Source: Antribacter gilvus (lineage in GTDB: Bacteria > Actinomycetota > Actinomycetes > Actinomycetales > Cellulomonadaceae). Taken from it: DNA of 64,000 bases. Every line of letters begins with the position of its first letter. The first letter of the stretch is position 1. Shown here one piece after another: positions 33,364 through 42,404 of this stretch. A program made the translations under genes and the position numbers. The DNA is taken from assembly GCF_003946865.1 (NCBI RefSeq), contig NZ_QXTH01000009.1, positions 236,032-300,031 of the forward strand. The letters are read 5' to 3'. The notes below the pieces were generated by a model. That model was not told where the DNA came from, searched no databases, and worked only from the letters and a program-made list of their open reading frames with translations.

Positions 33364-33822
33364 GTGGCACGTGTGAAGTTCCTGGGGCCCGCGGGCGCCC
33401 CGTTCGTCGGCGTCGAGACCAGCCTCGTCCGTGAGGGCGAGGGCAAGATCGGCGACATGGCCGACATGCAGCGCCAGACCGGCATGCGCATGAAGGACAT
33501 CCAGGCCGAGCTGGAGCGGAACGAGTCGTTCGGCTTCCAGGTGGCGCTGTTCCTGACGCTGCGGGCGGCCGGGCACAAGGTGTCCTTCGACACCGCGGGC
33601 AACTTCGCCGAGGCCGATCTCGAGATCGTCGAGGATCCGGGCGACCAGCGCGACGACGATGCCGAGGACGTCCCGGAGGCGGAGGACCCTACGTCAGCCC
33701 CGACGGCTTCCGGTCGGGGCGACGTCGACGCCGAGGAGCCGACGGCGGCGGCGCCGGGCGCGCGCTCCCGGAGCAGGCAGCAGAGCCCTGGATCGAAGAA
33801 GCGGTCTACAAGCGGCTCGTGA
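33364..33822 (+). CDS. Tail assembly chaperone (gpG-like)
   Basis: 152 residues; GTG start. Helical part MADMQRQTGMRMKDIQAELE and FQVALFLTLRAAGHKVSF, then an acidic tail (EDPGDQRDDDAEDVPEAEDP). The position directly before the tape measure and the downstream open -1 frame are the hallmarks of the G/GT chaperone pair that coats the tape measure during tail assembly. Confidence 0.75.
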   Translation: MARVKFLGPAGAPFVGVETSLVREGEGKIGDMADMQRQTGMRMKDIQAELERNESFGFQVALFLTLRAAGHKVSFDTAGNFAEADLEIVEDPGDQRDDDAEDVPEAEDPTSAPTASGRGDVDAEEPTAAAPGARSRSRQQSPGSKKRSTSGS

Positions 33823-33956
33823 CCATCTGCCACGTGTGGCCGGGGATCACCCCGCGCGGCGTGTGGGACCTGACGTTCAACGAGTGGGTGCTGTTCGCGC
33901 GCGCTGCCGACGAATGGCAGGCGCAGCAGGAGAAGTCCGCAGCGCAAGCCAAGTAG
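33771..33956 (+). CDS. -1 frame extension of the tail chaperone (gpT part)
   Basis: No good start of its own. The -1 frame is open from before 33603 to TAG 33954 and in its last part reads EQAAEPWIEEAVYKRLVTIC, then PRGVWDLTFNEWVLFARAAD, a helical domain as in T domains. Most likely made as a G-T fusion by programmed -1 frameshifting somewhere between about 33660 and 33790. I could not pin a clear X-XXY-YYZ heptamer. The given start is only the first plausible codon. Confidence 0.55.
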   Translation, partial: EQAAEPWIEEAVYKRLVTICHVWPGITPRGVWDLTFNEWVLFARAADEWQAQQEKSAAQAK

Positions 33957-33993
33957 GCGGCGACGTCCCCGAGGCAGAGAGCGAGGTGACGTC

Positions 33994-36282
33994 GTGACCA
34001 CGACACAGCTCGTCTTCGACATCCTTGCCAGGGACCGCGCGTCGGGCACGCTCGACAACGTCGGCCGGCGCGTCGATGACAACCGCGGCCGGTGGGAGAA
34101 GCTGGGCGGCGTCGTCGCGGGCATCGGCATCGGCGCGATGGTCGGCAAGTTCGCGAAGGATGCCGTCGGTGCCGCCTCGGACATGACCGAGACGGTGAAC
34201 AAGTCGACGGTCATCTTCGGCGAGAACGCTGCGGAGATCCAGAAGTGGTCCGACGGCGCGGCGAAGAACTTCGGCCTGTCGAAGTCCGCCGCGCTCAGCG
34301 CCGTGTCCGGGTTCGGTGACATGTTCGCCCAGCTCAGGTTCACGGGCGAGCAGGCGGCGAAGACGTCGACGAACGTCGTCGGGCTCGCGGCCGACCTGGG
34401 CTCGTTCCACAACCTCGACACGGACGACGTGCTCGACAGGATCTCGGCGGCGCTGCGTGGCGAGTACGACTCGTTGCAGGCGCTCATCCCGAACATCAGC
34501 GCCGCGCGTGTCGAGCAGGAGGCGCTGGGCGCGACGGGCAAGAAGTCGGCGGCGGACCTGACGGCCGCGGAGAAGGCGTCCGCCACGCTGGCCATCGTGC
34601 AGCGCGACGGCGCGGCGGCGGCCGGTGACTTCAAGGAGACGTCCGACGGGCTCGCCAACTCGACGAAGATCGCCAGCGCGCAGTTCGCCGACATGCAGGC
34701 GAAGGTGGGCACGCTGCTGCTCCCGGCCATGGCGGACCTGGTCGGCGTGGCGATCTCCGCGGTGACGTGGATCCAGAACAACTCGGGGGCGGCGACGGCG
34801 CTCGGTATCACGCTCGGCGTGGCTACGGCGGCGATCATGGTGGCCGCTCACTGGCAGGGGATCTACCGGACGGCGACGACGATCGCGACGGCGGCGACGT
34901 GGCTGTTCAATGCCGCCCTGCGCGCGAACCCGATCGGCATCGTCATCACGGCGATCACGGCGCTCGTCGGCGCGATCGTGTGGCTGTACAACAACAACGA
35001 GACCGCGCGCAAGATCATCGACGGCGCGTGGAAGGGCATCAAGTCCGCGGTCTCCGCGGTCGGTGACTGGTGGACGAAGACGCTCGTCCCCGGATTCTCC
35101 AAGGGCATCGACGCCATCAAGAACGGCTTCTCCACCGCGGGCGAGAAGATCGCCGAGGTGTGGGCGGGCATCAAGAGCGCCGCCGCCAGGCCGGTGAACT
35201 TCGTCCTGGGCACCGTCTACAACGACGGGATCCGCAAGTGGTGGAACACGATCGCCGGCGACGTCGGGCTGGACTCGCTGAAGCTGCCTGAGGCGGCGCT
35301 GGTGAAGTTCGCCCAGGGCACGGAGGACCACCGCGCGCAGATCGCCCCCGCGGGGGCGTGGCGCGTCTGGGCCGAGCCGGAGACGGGCGGCGAGGCTTAC
35401 ATCCCGCTCGCGCAGTCGAAGCGCGGCCGAAGCACGTCGATCCTGGCGGCGGTGGCCGAGCGGTTCGGCTTCGGGCTCACCCCGATGGCGAGCGGCGGCA
35501 TCCTCGACTGGATCGGCGACACGGTCGACCGGGTCGTCTCGGGCGTGGGTACGGCGGCGCGCGTGCTGTCCGACCCGGCGGGTGCGATCCGTGCGGCGGT
35601 CGGGTCGTTCGCGACGGGCATCGCCGGGAACCCGCTCGGGCGGGTCCTCGCGACCCTGCCGACGAAGTTCGCGGGCGGGCTCGTGGACCGGGTAAAGGAG
35701 TTCCTGTCGTCGGGCGGACCGGACGCAACGCCCGGTGCTGGTGTCGTCGGCTGGCGAGCCATGTCGCAGATGGCTCAGGCGCTCATCCCGGGCGTGCGGA
35801 TCACGTCCGCGTTCCGGCCGGGCGCGAGGGTCGCGGGCTTCGGCGTGCAGTCCATGCACGCGCTCGGGCGGGCCGTGGACCTCGCGGGCGGGCCTGGCCT
35901 GATGGCGATCTTCCGGGCGATCAACGCGGCCTACGGCGGACGCTCGCAGGAACTGCTCTACTCGCCCGCCGGCGGGAACCAGATCCTGCGCGGCGGCCGT
36001 CGTGGGAACACGAGCGGCGTCACCCGGGCGAACCACTTCGACCACGTCCACTGGGCGATGGCGAACGGCGGGCTGCTGCCGCCGCGGCTCATGGACCAGG
36101 GCGGCATCCTGCCGCACCGCGGCGTCGCGGTGAACCTCTCGGGCCGCAACGAGCGGGTGCTGCCGAACGACGGGGCGATCGACCTGTCGGAGGACACGCT
36201 GCGGCGGATGGCGCAGCAGTTCATGGCCGTCGCCTCCGCCGAGGTGGCAGCCCAGATCGAATCTCTGCTCGAAGGGCGGTGA
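33994..36282 (+). CDS. Tape measure protein with M15-type peptidase domain
   Basis: 762 residues; GTG start. Sets tail length. Helical N-terminal region with GGVVAGIGIGAMVGKFAKDA and TMP repeats, hydrophobic segments at about 245-330 (AAIMVAAHWQG, IGIVITAITALVGAIVWLY) and a Trp-rich ARPVNFVLGTVYNDGI-type link. At about 600-690 there is a VanY/M15-like metallopeptidase: FRPG, SMHALGRAVDLAGG (His and Asp ligands) and HFDHVHW (HxH). Such domains cut peptidoglycan cross-links during DNA entry. The longest prophage protein. Confidence 0.9.
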   Translation: MTTTQLVFDILARDRASGTLDNVGRRVDDNRGRWEKLGGVVAGIGIGAMVGKFAKDAVGAASDMTETVNKSTVIFGENAAEIQKWSDGAAKNFGLSKSAALSAVSGFGDMFAQLRFTGEQAAKTSTNVVGLAADLGSFHNLDTDDVLDRISAALRGEYDSLQALIPNISAARVEQEALGATGKKSAADLTAAEKASATLAIVQRDGAAAAGDFKETSDGLANSTKIASAQFADMQAKVGTLLLPAMADLVGVAISAVTWIQNNSGAATALGITLGVATAAIMVAAHWQGIYRTATTIATAATWLFNAALRANPIGIVITAITALVGAIVWLYNNNETARKIIDGAWKGIKSAVSAVGDWWTKTLVPGFSKGIDAIKNGFSTAGEKIAEVWAGIKSAAARPVNFVLGTVYNDGIRKWWNTIAGDVGLDSLKLPEAALVKFAQGTEDHRAQIAPAGAWRVWAEPETGGEAYIPLAQSKRGRSTSILAAVAERFGFGLTPMASGGILDWIGDTVDRVVSGVGTAARVLSDPAGAIRAAVGSFATGIAGNPLGRVLATLPTKFAGGLVDRVKEFLSSGGPDATPGAGVVGWRAMSQMAQALIPGVRITSAFRPGARVAGFGVQSMHALGRAVDLAGGPGLMAIFRAINAAYGGRSQELLYSPAGGNQILRGGRRGNTSGVTRANHFDHVHWAMANGGLLPPRLMDQGGILPHRGVAVNLSGRNERVLPNDGAIDLSEDTLRRMAQQFMAVASAEVAAQIESLLEGR

Positions 36283-36286
36283 CACA

Positions 36287-37714
36287 TTGGCCGTCCTGCG
36301 CACCAACGTCGTCACGGACCCACGGGCCACCGTCGCAGCCAACTGGACGTCGGTGGCGGGCACGGGCGGCGTCGTGTCCGAGACGATGGTTGTCGGTGCC
36401 ACGGACGGGCCGACGCTGCCCGACGGCACGAAGGCGACGACCTACGCTCGCTACACCTACACCACCGCGAACACGGGCGGGGTGTCGTCGTTCGGCTACT
36501 CCATCCCGAACGTCAACCTCGGCTCCTGGCCGTCGGGCACGCCGTTCGTGGCGGGCATCTGGGTGCGGACCTCGGTCCCGGTGACCCTGGGCCGCGTGGC
36601 CGGGTACCAGCAGACGGCGGCGTTCTCCGAGAGCAGCATCAACGGGCCGTCCGTCGCCATCCCGGCGAACACGTGGACCTACCTGGCCGCCGCCTTCGTG
36701 TCGACGGTCGTCGCGGGCGCGTTCGGCTCGCGGTTCGGCTCGCCGAGCCAGATCTTCCCGCTCGGCGCCACGGTCGACGTGACGTGCGCGCTCGCCGAGC
36801 CGGACACGTCCGTCGTCGGCGCGTACATCGACGGCGACACGACGGACAGCCCCGACCGCCGCTACGACTGGACCGGCCCGCCGCACGCGTCGACGTCGAC
36901 CGAGTCGACCCGCCTCGACCTGGAGGTTGTCGAGACGACCGAGCCGAAGCCGGTGCGCATCACCACCGAGACGCTCGTCGCCGGTACGCGGTACCGGCTC
37001 GTGGGCGTCACCGCCGACGGCCAGGTGTGGGACGTGCCCGGCGGCACGTTCACCGCGGCGTCGGCCGCGACCGTCACCCTGGTCGACAACCGGACCGCCC
37101 TGAACGCCGTCGTCACCTACCGGATGCTCAGCGCGTCCGACGGCGTCGTGCTGCTGGAGAGCGTCGGATCGGTCGTCATCGACTGCGAGTCGGACATCGT
37201 GCTCCAGTCGCTCGACGGGGCGGCCGTCGCGTTCGTGGACCTCGCGAACCTCGACCTCAGCCGGACCGGTCAGCCCCGGTTCCACGAGTCCGACGTAGCG
37301 GGCCGCCGTGACCGGCCTGCCCGCTACGACGTCGCGCTCGCCGACGACCAGGTGTTGGTGGTGGAGGCGGAGGGGGCGCAGACGCTCGCCGTGCAGGCGA
37401 TGCTTGTCGCCGGCGGCCCGATCGTCATGCGGTCCACGCCCGGCATCGGCGGGCCGCTGTTCCCCGCGTCGCAGCTCGTGCGGGCGGCGTCGTGGTCGTC
37501 GAGGCGCATCGGCTTCTCGAGCCTGTACCAGTGGTCGCTGACCGTCGCCGGGACGTCGGACCCCGAGCCGTCTCGGGCGGTCGCGCTCAACTCGTGGGCC
37601 GACTTCAACGCCGCGATGGTCCGGCTCGGCTGGGACTACACCCAGCTGAACGACTTCCTCGCCGGGCTGGGCGACTGGGAGTCGTTCAGCACCGTCGACT
37701 GGAAGACGCTGTGA
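36287..37714 (+). CDS. Minor tail protein (distal tail/baseplate region)
   Basis: 475 residues; TTG start 5 bp after the tape measure stop. The N-terminal 200 residues are a jelly-roll-like beta domain (FVAGIWVRTSVPVTLGRVAG, ANTWTYLAAAFVS), as in carbohydrate-binding modules. The C-terminal half resembles distal tail proteins (ARYDVALADDQVLVVEAEG). It joins tube and tip and may contact cell-wall glycans. Overlaps the next gene by 4 bp. Confidence 0.7.
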   Translation: MAVLRTNVVTDPRATVAANWTSVAGTGGVVSETMVVGATDGPTLPDGTKATTYARYTYTTANTGGVSSFGYSIPNVNLGSWPSGTPFVAGIWVRTSVPVTLGRVAGYQQTAAFSESSINGPSVAIPANTWTYLAAAFVSTVVAGAFGSRFGSPSQIFPLGATVDVTCALAEPDTSVVGAYIDGDTTDSPDRRYDWTGPPHASTSTESTRLDLEVVETTEPKPVRITTETLVAGTRYRLVGVTADGQVWDVPGGTFTAASAATVTLVDNRTALNAVVTYRMLSASDGVVLLESVGSVVIDCESDIVLQSLDGAAVAFVDLANLDLSRTGQPRFHESDVAGRRDRPARYDVALADDQVLVVEAEGAQTLAVQAMLVAGGPIVMRSTPGIGGPLFPASQLVRAASWSSRRIGFSSLYQWSLTVAGTSDPEPSRAVALNSWADFNAAMVRLGWDYTQLNDFLAGLGDWESFSTVDWKTL

Positions 37715-38805
37715 GGGTCGTCGAGGAGCCCGAGCGCCTCGCCGAGGTGCTCGGCGGGTCGGCCGGATGGTCACCCCGGGTGGCGTCGTGGTCTGCGGAC
37801 GGGCGGCTGCTCGCGTCCGACGTGCCGGTGTCCCGTGGCTCGATCACGTACGCGGTTTCGTCGGACAAGATCTGCGAGCTCAGTCTCGTCGTTCCGCGCC
37901 GGGTGGACGGCGTCGACTGGTCGCCGCGCGGCAACCCGGACCACCCGCTGGCACGGTTCGGCCAGCGCCTGGACGTGTCGGTGATCGTCACCTCGAAGCT
38001 CGGTGGCGTGTGGACGCTGCGCCAGGGCCGGTTCCTGGTCACCGGGTGGCAGGAGAGCCCGAGCGCGATCACGGTCACCGGTGAGGGCATGCTGCGCCTG
38101 GCGAAGGACTCGGCGACGGCGAGCCCGGTGCAGCCCACCGCGGGGGAGACGTTCGCCGCCCTGGCGCGGCGCCTGGCACCGGCGGGCGTCTCGGTCGCGT
38201 TCGACGACGCGCTCGTGGACCGCGCGGTCCCGTCGGCGGCGATCACGAAGTCGGGACGGCTCGAAGCACTCGCCGAGCTCGCGGACGCGTGGCCCGCGCT
38301 GCTGCGGTCGGACGACTGGGGGCAGGCGCTGTTCCGTGCCCCGCTGCCGGAGGTTCCCACGCCGGTGCTGGAGTTCACCGACGGGCTAGTCACCGGCGCC
38401 CGCGGCACGGTCGTCAGCGCCCCGTTCAACGACAACCGCGACGGGTACAACGTGGTTCGTGCGAGGTCGTCCGCGCCCGGCCTGGAGAACCTCTACGCGG
38501 AGGCCCGCACGACGTCGGGGCCCATGGCGGTCGACACCTACGGCGAGGTCGTGCAGGAGTGGTCAACGCCGCTCGCCACCACCCGGGCGGCGTTGCAGAC
38601 GTCCGCCGAGTCGCTGCGTGCCCGGTCCGTGCGTCCGTCCAGGTCGAGGACCGTGACGCACGCCCCCGATCCGCGCATCGAGCTCGACGACCCCGTGTCC
38701 GTGCACGTGGACGGCGCGCGGGAGTGGGGCTACGTCACCGGCTACAAGCTGCCGCTGACCGTCGAGGACGGCGACATGACCACGACCGTCGCGGTGGCGG
38801 CGTGA
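37711..38805 (+). CDS. DUF5047-like minor tail protein
   Basis: 364 residues; GTG in a 4-bp overlap. Beta-rich: SADGRLLASDVPVSRGSITY, RFGQRLDVSVIV, then RFLVTGWQESPSAITVTGEG and AAITKSGRLEALAELADAWP. This order is characteristic of the tail-hub protein family annotated DUF5047 in actinophages. Confidence 0.75.
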   Translation: MRVVEEPERLAEVLGGSAGWSPRVASWSADGRLLASDVPVSRGSITYAVSSDKICELSLVVPRRVDGVDWSPRGNPDHPLARFGQRLDVSVIVTSKLGGVWTLRQGRFLVTGWQESPSAITVTGEGMLRLAKDSATASPVQPTAGETFAALARRLAPAGVSVAFDDALVDRAVPSAAITKSGRLEALAELADAWPALLRSDDWGQALFRAPLPEVPTPVLEFTDGLVTGARGTVVSAPFNDNRDGYNVVRARSSAPGLENLYAEARTTSGPMAVDTYGEVVQEWSTPLATTRAALQTSAESLRARSVRPSRSRTVTHAPDPRIELDDPVSVHVDGAREWGYVTGYKLPLTVEDGDMTTTVAVAA

Positions 38806-38815
38806 GGGGGGCGTC

Positions 38816-39799
38816 GTGGTTGCTGACCTGAGATGGGCGGGGCGGCTCAAGCGTACGCAGCCGCAGGGCCCGCCGCCCGGGGCCGACCCGACCCCGACGT
38901 CCCTGGCCTACGTGCACGCCGTGGACGTCCCCGGCAAGCGTGTGCAGGTGCGCGTCCGGGACGCGGCAGTGTGGGTGCCCGCGCTCGCCGCGCAGTACGT
39001 GGTGGGCGGCCAGGCCGTCGTCCTGTGGGACGTGGTCGCCGGGCGCCCGGCGTATGTGATCGGCACCCAGGGACCGGCCGAGCCCGCGCCGCTGGCGACC
39101 GTCACCGCGGTGGCTGGGACGACCGTGACCGTGACGTGGAACGGCGCCGCGACCCCGCTGCCCGCCATCCCGGGGACGTACACCGTCGGGCAGACGGCAC
39201 GCGTCCTGACGGACGCGTGGGGGCTGCCGTACCTCGCGCTCGGACCGTCGTCGGTGGCGGCTGCCGGACCTTCGCCGGAGTCGCCGTCGGAGCCGTCGAC
39301 CGCACCCAGGACGGTCAAGGCGACCGTGACCCTGGCCGCGACGTGGTCCGGGTCCTGGCGGGCGTCCGGCACCGTCGGCTGGAACACCTGGAACGTGGGC
39401 CGCTACGGCTGGCCGGCGACCATGTGGCAGGGCAACGGCCGCGGGTCGGGTCCGATGACCGGGCTGGCGACGTGGGGCAACCTCGTCACCAACCTGGGCG
39501 CTACCGAGATCCTCGTCGCCCGCCTGAACGCACGGCGCAACGACGGCGAGTACGGAGCGAGGACCCTCACCGTGCAGGGATCCCCGCACGGGTCCCGCCC
39601 CGCAGGTGCACCTACCGGCTCGGGCGGCACGTTCTCCGACGCCTCGGACGGCTCCGACGGATGGTCGCACATCGGCCTGGACAGCACCACCTGCGAAGGG
39701 CTGCGCACCGGCGCGGTTCGCGGGTTCCGGACCGCGGGCGGCGACTACTCCGGATGGACGGACGCCTCACTGACCCTGACCTTCCTCCGGCCCGCCTGA
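38816..39799 (+). CDS. Minor tail protein
   Basis: 327 residues; GTG with GAGGGGGG upstream. N-terminal OB-like beta domain (VDVPGKRVQVRVRDAAVWVP, GGQAVVLWDVVAGRPAYVIG), a Pro/Ser linker (SPESPSEPSTAP) and a C-terminal domain of about 150 residues rich in Gly, Trp and Thr (SGSWRASGTVGWNTWNVGRY) that looks like a tip or receptor-binding module. Confidence 0.65.
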   Translation: MVADLRWAGRLKRTQPQGPPPGADPTPTSLAYVHAVDVPGKRVQVRVRDAAVWVPALAAQYVVGGQAVVLWDVVAGRPAYVIGTQGPAEPAPLATVTAVAGTTVTVTWNGAATPLPAIPGTYTVGQTARVLTDAWGLPYLALGPSSVAAAGPSPESPSEPSTAPRTVKATVTLAATWSGSWRASGTVGWNTWNVGRYGWPATMWQGNGRGSGPMTGLATWGNLVTNLGATEILVARLNARRNDGEYGARTLTVQGSPHGSRPAGAPTGSGGTFSDASDGSDGWSHIGLDSTTCEGLRTGAVRGFRTAGGDYSGWTDASLTLTFLRPA

Positions 39800-39812
39800 G
39801 AAGGGACCCGCC

Positions 39813-39980
39813 GTGCACATCGTTTGCAGCGTCTGCGGTGCGATCACCGGCCTGTGGGACGTGCACATCGCCTGGCACATCGCCAAGGGCGACCCCGCCC
39901 CGGTGAACGCCAACACCGCAGCGATGGAGCCCAAGCCCGTCGAGAAGCCGATCTCCGAACCACCAGGCGGGCGTACCTGA
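39813..39980 (+). CDS. 55-residue zinc-finger-like tail-region protein
   Basis: GTG start with GAGAAGGGA 7 nt upstream. CSVCGAITGLWDVHIAWH forms a C-x2-C-x9-H-x3-H pattern that could bind one zinc ion. The C-terminal half is Pro-rich. Small Cys/His proteins of this type occur among tail genes of actinophages. Role unknown. Confidence 0.55.
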   Translation: MHIVCSVCGAITGLWDVHIAWHIAKGDPAPVNANTAAMEPKPVEKPISEPPGGRT

Positions 39981-40012
39981 TGCCCTGTCCCCCTCCCGGA
40001 AAGGAGTGACCG

Positions 40013-40669
40013 ATGGCTCTGAACGTGTACGGCCACGACATCCCGCCGACTGTCGGCGTCACGCCGAACATGCAGAACGCGCTGGGCGCGTTCTCGGCGA
40101 GCGTCCGGGACGTGAAGGTCGCTGCGAACCTGACCGCCCGCGCGCAGCTGGTGTCCGACATCCAGGCCGCCGGCGGCGTGATCGACGCCGCGCACCCGCT
40201 GTACGTGCACCGCGTGGACGCGGGCACGGGCGCCGAGCTGGAGCGCACCATCGACGGCACCACCTGGGTGACGATCTTCTCCGAGGTGGGCCGGTCCTAC
40301 ACCGACGACGGAGCCGGCGGCGGCAACGTGACGGCCGCGCCCACGTGGGCCGTCGCCACCGACCCGGCGCAGATCGTGCTGCCCGCGGGGAAGTTCCTCG
40401 TCACCGTGTCGGCCGCGTTCACGCTGTCGCCGGGCGCCGCGACCCGCATCGACGTCGGCATCTCCACCGTCAACGGCGTCACCGGCTTCGGCGCACAGGC
40501 GACCCTCTCCCTCACGGACATCGGCGGCGTGCAGAACTCCACCGTCGACTTCACGCGCCTCGTCGAGCTGGCGACCCCCACGACCCTGTCCATGCGCTGC
40601 CGCACGGCGACGGCTGGTGGCACGCAGGCGATGGGGATCCAGACCATCTCCGCCATCCGGGTGGGGTGA
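40013..40669 (+). CDS. Tail fibre / tip protein (probable)
   Basis: 218 residues; ATG with GGAAAGGAG upstream. N-terminal helical stretch (MQNALGAFSASVRDVKVAAN), then a C-terminal beta-sandwich of about 110 residues (KFLVTVSAAFTLSPGAATRI) resembling TNF/C1q-like fibre heads. It lies before the lysis genes. A receptor-binding role is inference. Confidence 0.6.
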   Translation: MALNVYGHDIPPTVGVTPNMQNALGAFSASVRDVKVAANLTARAQLVSDIQAAGGVIDAAHPLYVHRVDAGTGAELERTIDGTTWVTIFSEVGRSYTDDGAGGGNVTAAPTWAVATDPAQIVLPAGKFLVTVSAAFTLSPGAATRIDVGISTVNGVTGFGAQATLSLTDIGGVQNSTVDFTRLVELATPTTLSMRCRTATAGGTQAMGIQTISAIRVG

Positions 40670-40673
40670 CCTG

Positions 40674-41069
40674 ATGAGCACCGAGCACCCCCAGCCCCCG
40701 CAGACCGGGCGCCTGAGCGGCAGCGAGATGCAGATGCTCATGCAGATGCTCTCCGACGTCCGCTCTCTCGTGCAGGGGGTGGACCACAAGCTCAACGGCA
40801 TGATCCCCCGGCCGGAGTTCGTGCAGTACCAGAACGCGATCGACCGTCGCTTCACCGGCCTGGAGGCGCAGGTGGCGGAGAAGCGGGCCGATCACAGCGT
40901 CCTCGAGCAGAAGATCCAGATGGTGGACGACAAGGTCGACACGCACGAGGAGAAGCGAAACGAGAACTACCGCTCGCTCAACACGAAGGCGTGGTTTGCC
41001 CTCGCGAGCGCGGTCATGGCAGGGGCGGTCAGCCTGGCCGTCGCGATCATCACGAACGTCATCGGCTAG
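40674..41069 (+). CDS. Coiled-coil membrane protein, holin-accessory type
   Basis: 131 residues. A long heptad-rich stretch (residues 35-100, QNAIDRRFTGLEAQVAEKRA) precedes one C-terminal membrane helix (FALASAVMAGAVSLAVAIIT). The layout is that of XhlA/haemolysin-type proteins found beside endolysin and holin genes. Probably helps lysis. Confidence 0.65.
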   Translation: MSTEHPQPPQTGRLSGSEMQMLMQMLSDVRSLVQGVDHKLNGMIPRPEFVQYQNAIDRRFTGLEAQVAEKRADHSVLEQKIQMVDDKVDTHEEKRNENYRSLNTKAWFALASAVMAGAVSLAVAIITNVIG

Positions 41070-41080
41070 GAGGGCTCCAC

Positions 41081-42073
41081 ATGGCCCGATACGCATGCGC
41101 CGAGTGGGAGCCCATCGGCTGGATGAACGCGCTGCGCCAGTACGACAAGACGCAGCTCTCGTTCCACATCACGGCCGGGACCGGCGACCCGCGCACGATC
41201 GCTTCGTGGCGTGACGGGCGCGCCGGCTCGAACTTCGTCATCTTCCGCGACGGCCGCACCGTGCAGCTCTCGGACTCGACGTGCAAGAGCGCCGCGGACT
41301 ACGGCGCCGTGCACATCATCTCGGTGGAGATCGTCGGCGCCTGGGGTCCGCCGACCGAGGCGCAGATCCGCGCCATGGTCGCGCTCGCCCGCGAGGCGCA
41401 CCGGCGTGACGGCGTGCCGCTGCGTGCGGCGCGGTTCTCCGGCGACGCGGGTATCGGGTACCACCGCCTCGGCGTGGACGGGAACTTCCCGCGCCACGAG
41501 CGCTACGGCGGTCGCCTGCAGCGCACCCCGGTCAGCGTGAAGACGTCGGGCTCGTTCGGGAAGGCGTGCCCCACCGACCCGACCATCGACGTCGTCTTCG
41601 ACCGCGTCCTGCCCGCCGTGGCCGGTCCCGAGTGGACCGGTGCGCTCGGGTGGCCCGTGCTGCGCGAGGGCGACGGGGCCACGGACGTCGAGGCGCTGCA
41701 ACGCATCCTCGTCGACCTTGGCTACGACCTCGGTGATGCGGGCGTCGACGGCGACTTCGGTCCCGCGACGCGTCTCGCCGTCGAGCTGTTCCAGGCCGCC
41801 GTGGGGCTCACCCCTGACGGCGTCGTGGGCGAGAAGACCCAGGCCGCCCTCAGGACGGCACACACCCTGAACCAGGAGGACGACATGCTCATCATCCGAC
41901 GCGCCTCGGACGGCGCTTCGTTCATCGTGCTCGGCGGCCGTGGCGCGAAGGTCGTCAACACCGCCGACCTCTCTGCGTTCCGGGCCGCCGGTGCCCAGAC
42001 CGCGAACCTGTCGGACGCGGGGTACTCCGAGGCGTTCGCCCGCTACTACACCGTCGACACCCCGGAGGGCTGA
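41081..42073 (+). CDS. Endolysin: N-acetylmuramoyl-L-alanine amidase with PG-binding domain
   Basis: 330 residues; ATG with TAGGAGGG 8 nt upstream. N-terminal amidase_2/PGRP domain: LSFHITAG (zinc His), SNFVIFRDGRTVQLSD, the VEIVGAWG strand, GIGYHRLGVDGN (second His) and GKACPTDP (Cys ligand). A PG_binding_1 domain follows (DVEALQRILVDLGYDLG, DGDFGPATRLAVELFQ). Cuts the stem peptide from muramic acid to lyse the cell. The last 70 residues are a separate small domain of unknown role. No signal peptide, so export needs the holin. Confidence 0.9.
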   Translation: MARYACAEWEPIGWMNALRQYDKTQLSFHITAGTGDPRTIASWRDGRAGSNFVIFRDGRTVQLSDSTCKSAADYGAVHIISVEIVGAWGPPTEAQIRAMVALAREAHRRDGVPLRAARFSGDAGIGYHRLGVDGNFPRHERYGGRLQRTPVSVKTSGSFGKACPTDPTIDVVFDRVLPAVAGPEWTGALGWPVLREGDGATDVEALQRILVDLGYDLGDAGVDGDFGPATRLAVELFQAAVGLTPDGVVGEKTQAALRTAHTLNQEDDMLIIRRASDGASFIVLGGRGAKVVNTADLSAFRAAGAQTANLSDAGYSEAFARYYTVDTPEG

Positions 42074-42076
42074 CCT

Positions 42077-42352
42077 ATGATCTACGCCTCCCTGTCGTTC
42101 TGGAAGGGTGCCGCCGAGCGCGCGATCGCCACGGGCGCGCAGTTCTGCCTGCTCGTGCTCGGCGTCGGCGTCGGCGCGGGCGCGCTGCCCGGCGAGACGG
42201 CCCAGATCGTGAACGCGCTGACGCTGAACTACGTCACGCTCGGCGGCGCGTTCCTCGGCGGAGCGCTGGTGTCCGTGCTGACGTCGCTGGCACGGCCCGA
42301 CTTCGTAGCCGGTGCGCCCGGTGCGTCGCCGGTGCCACTCGCGCGACACTGA
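42077..42352 (+). CDS. Holin
   Basis: 91 residues, 3 bp after the endolysin. Two hydrophobic segments: GAQFCLLVLGVGVGAGAL and LNYVTLGGAFLGGALVSVLT. The beginning SFWKGAAERAIATGAQ matches r1t-type phage holins. Forms the membrane lesion that releases or activates the endolysin. Last gene of the late operon. Confidence 0.85.
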   Translation: MIYASLSFWKGAAERAIATGAQFCLLVLGVGVGAGALPGETAQIVNALTLNYVTLGGAFLGGALVSVLTSLARPDFVAGAPGASPVPLARH

Positions 42353-42370
42353 CCCCAGGAGCGGAACACG

Positions 42371-42402
42371 AAGCGCCCCACCTCTTCGGAGGTGGGGCGC
42401 TT
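42371..42402 (+). terminator. Late-operon terminator
   Basis: Perfect 14-bp stem closed by a C(UUCG)G tetraloop, followed by TCGT after a short T run on the plus strand. Starts 18 bp after the holin stop. The stem would also work on the minus strand and end messages coming from the small gene at 42570-42764. Confidence 0.85.
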
Positions 42403-42404
42403 TC

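Noticed and set aside
33877..36429. An 850-residue minus-strand frame opposite the tape measure gene
   Set aside because: Arg/His/Asp-rich shadow; the plus strand codes for a clear tape measure protein.
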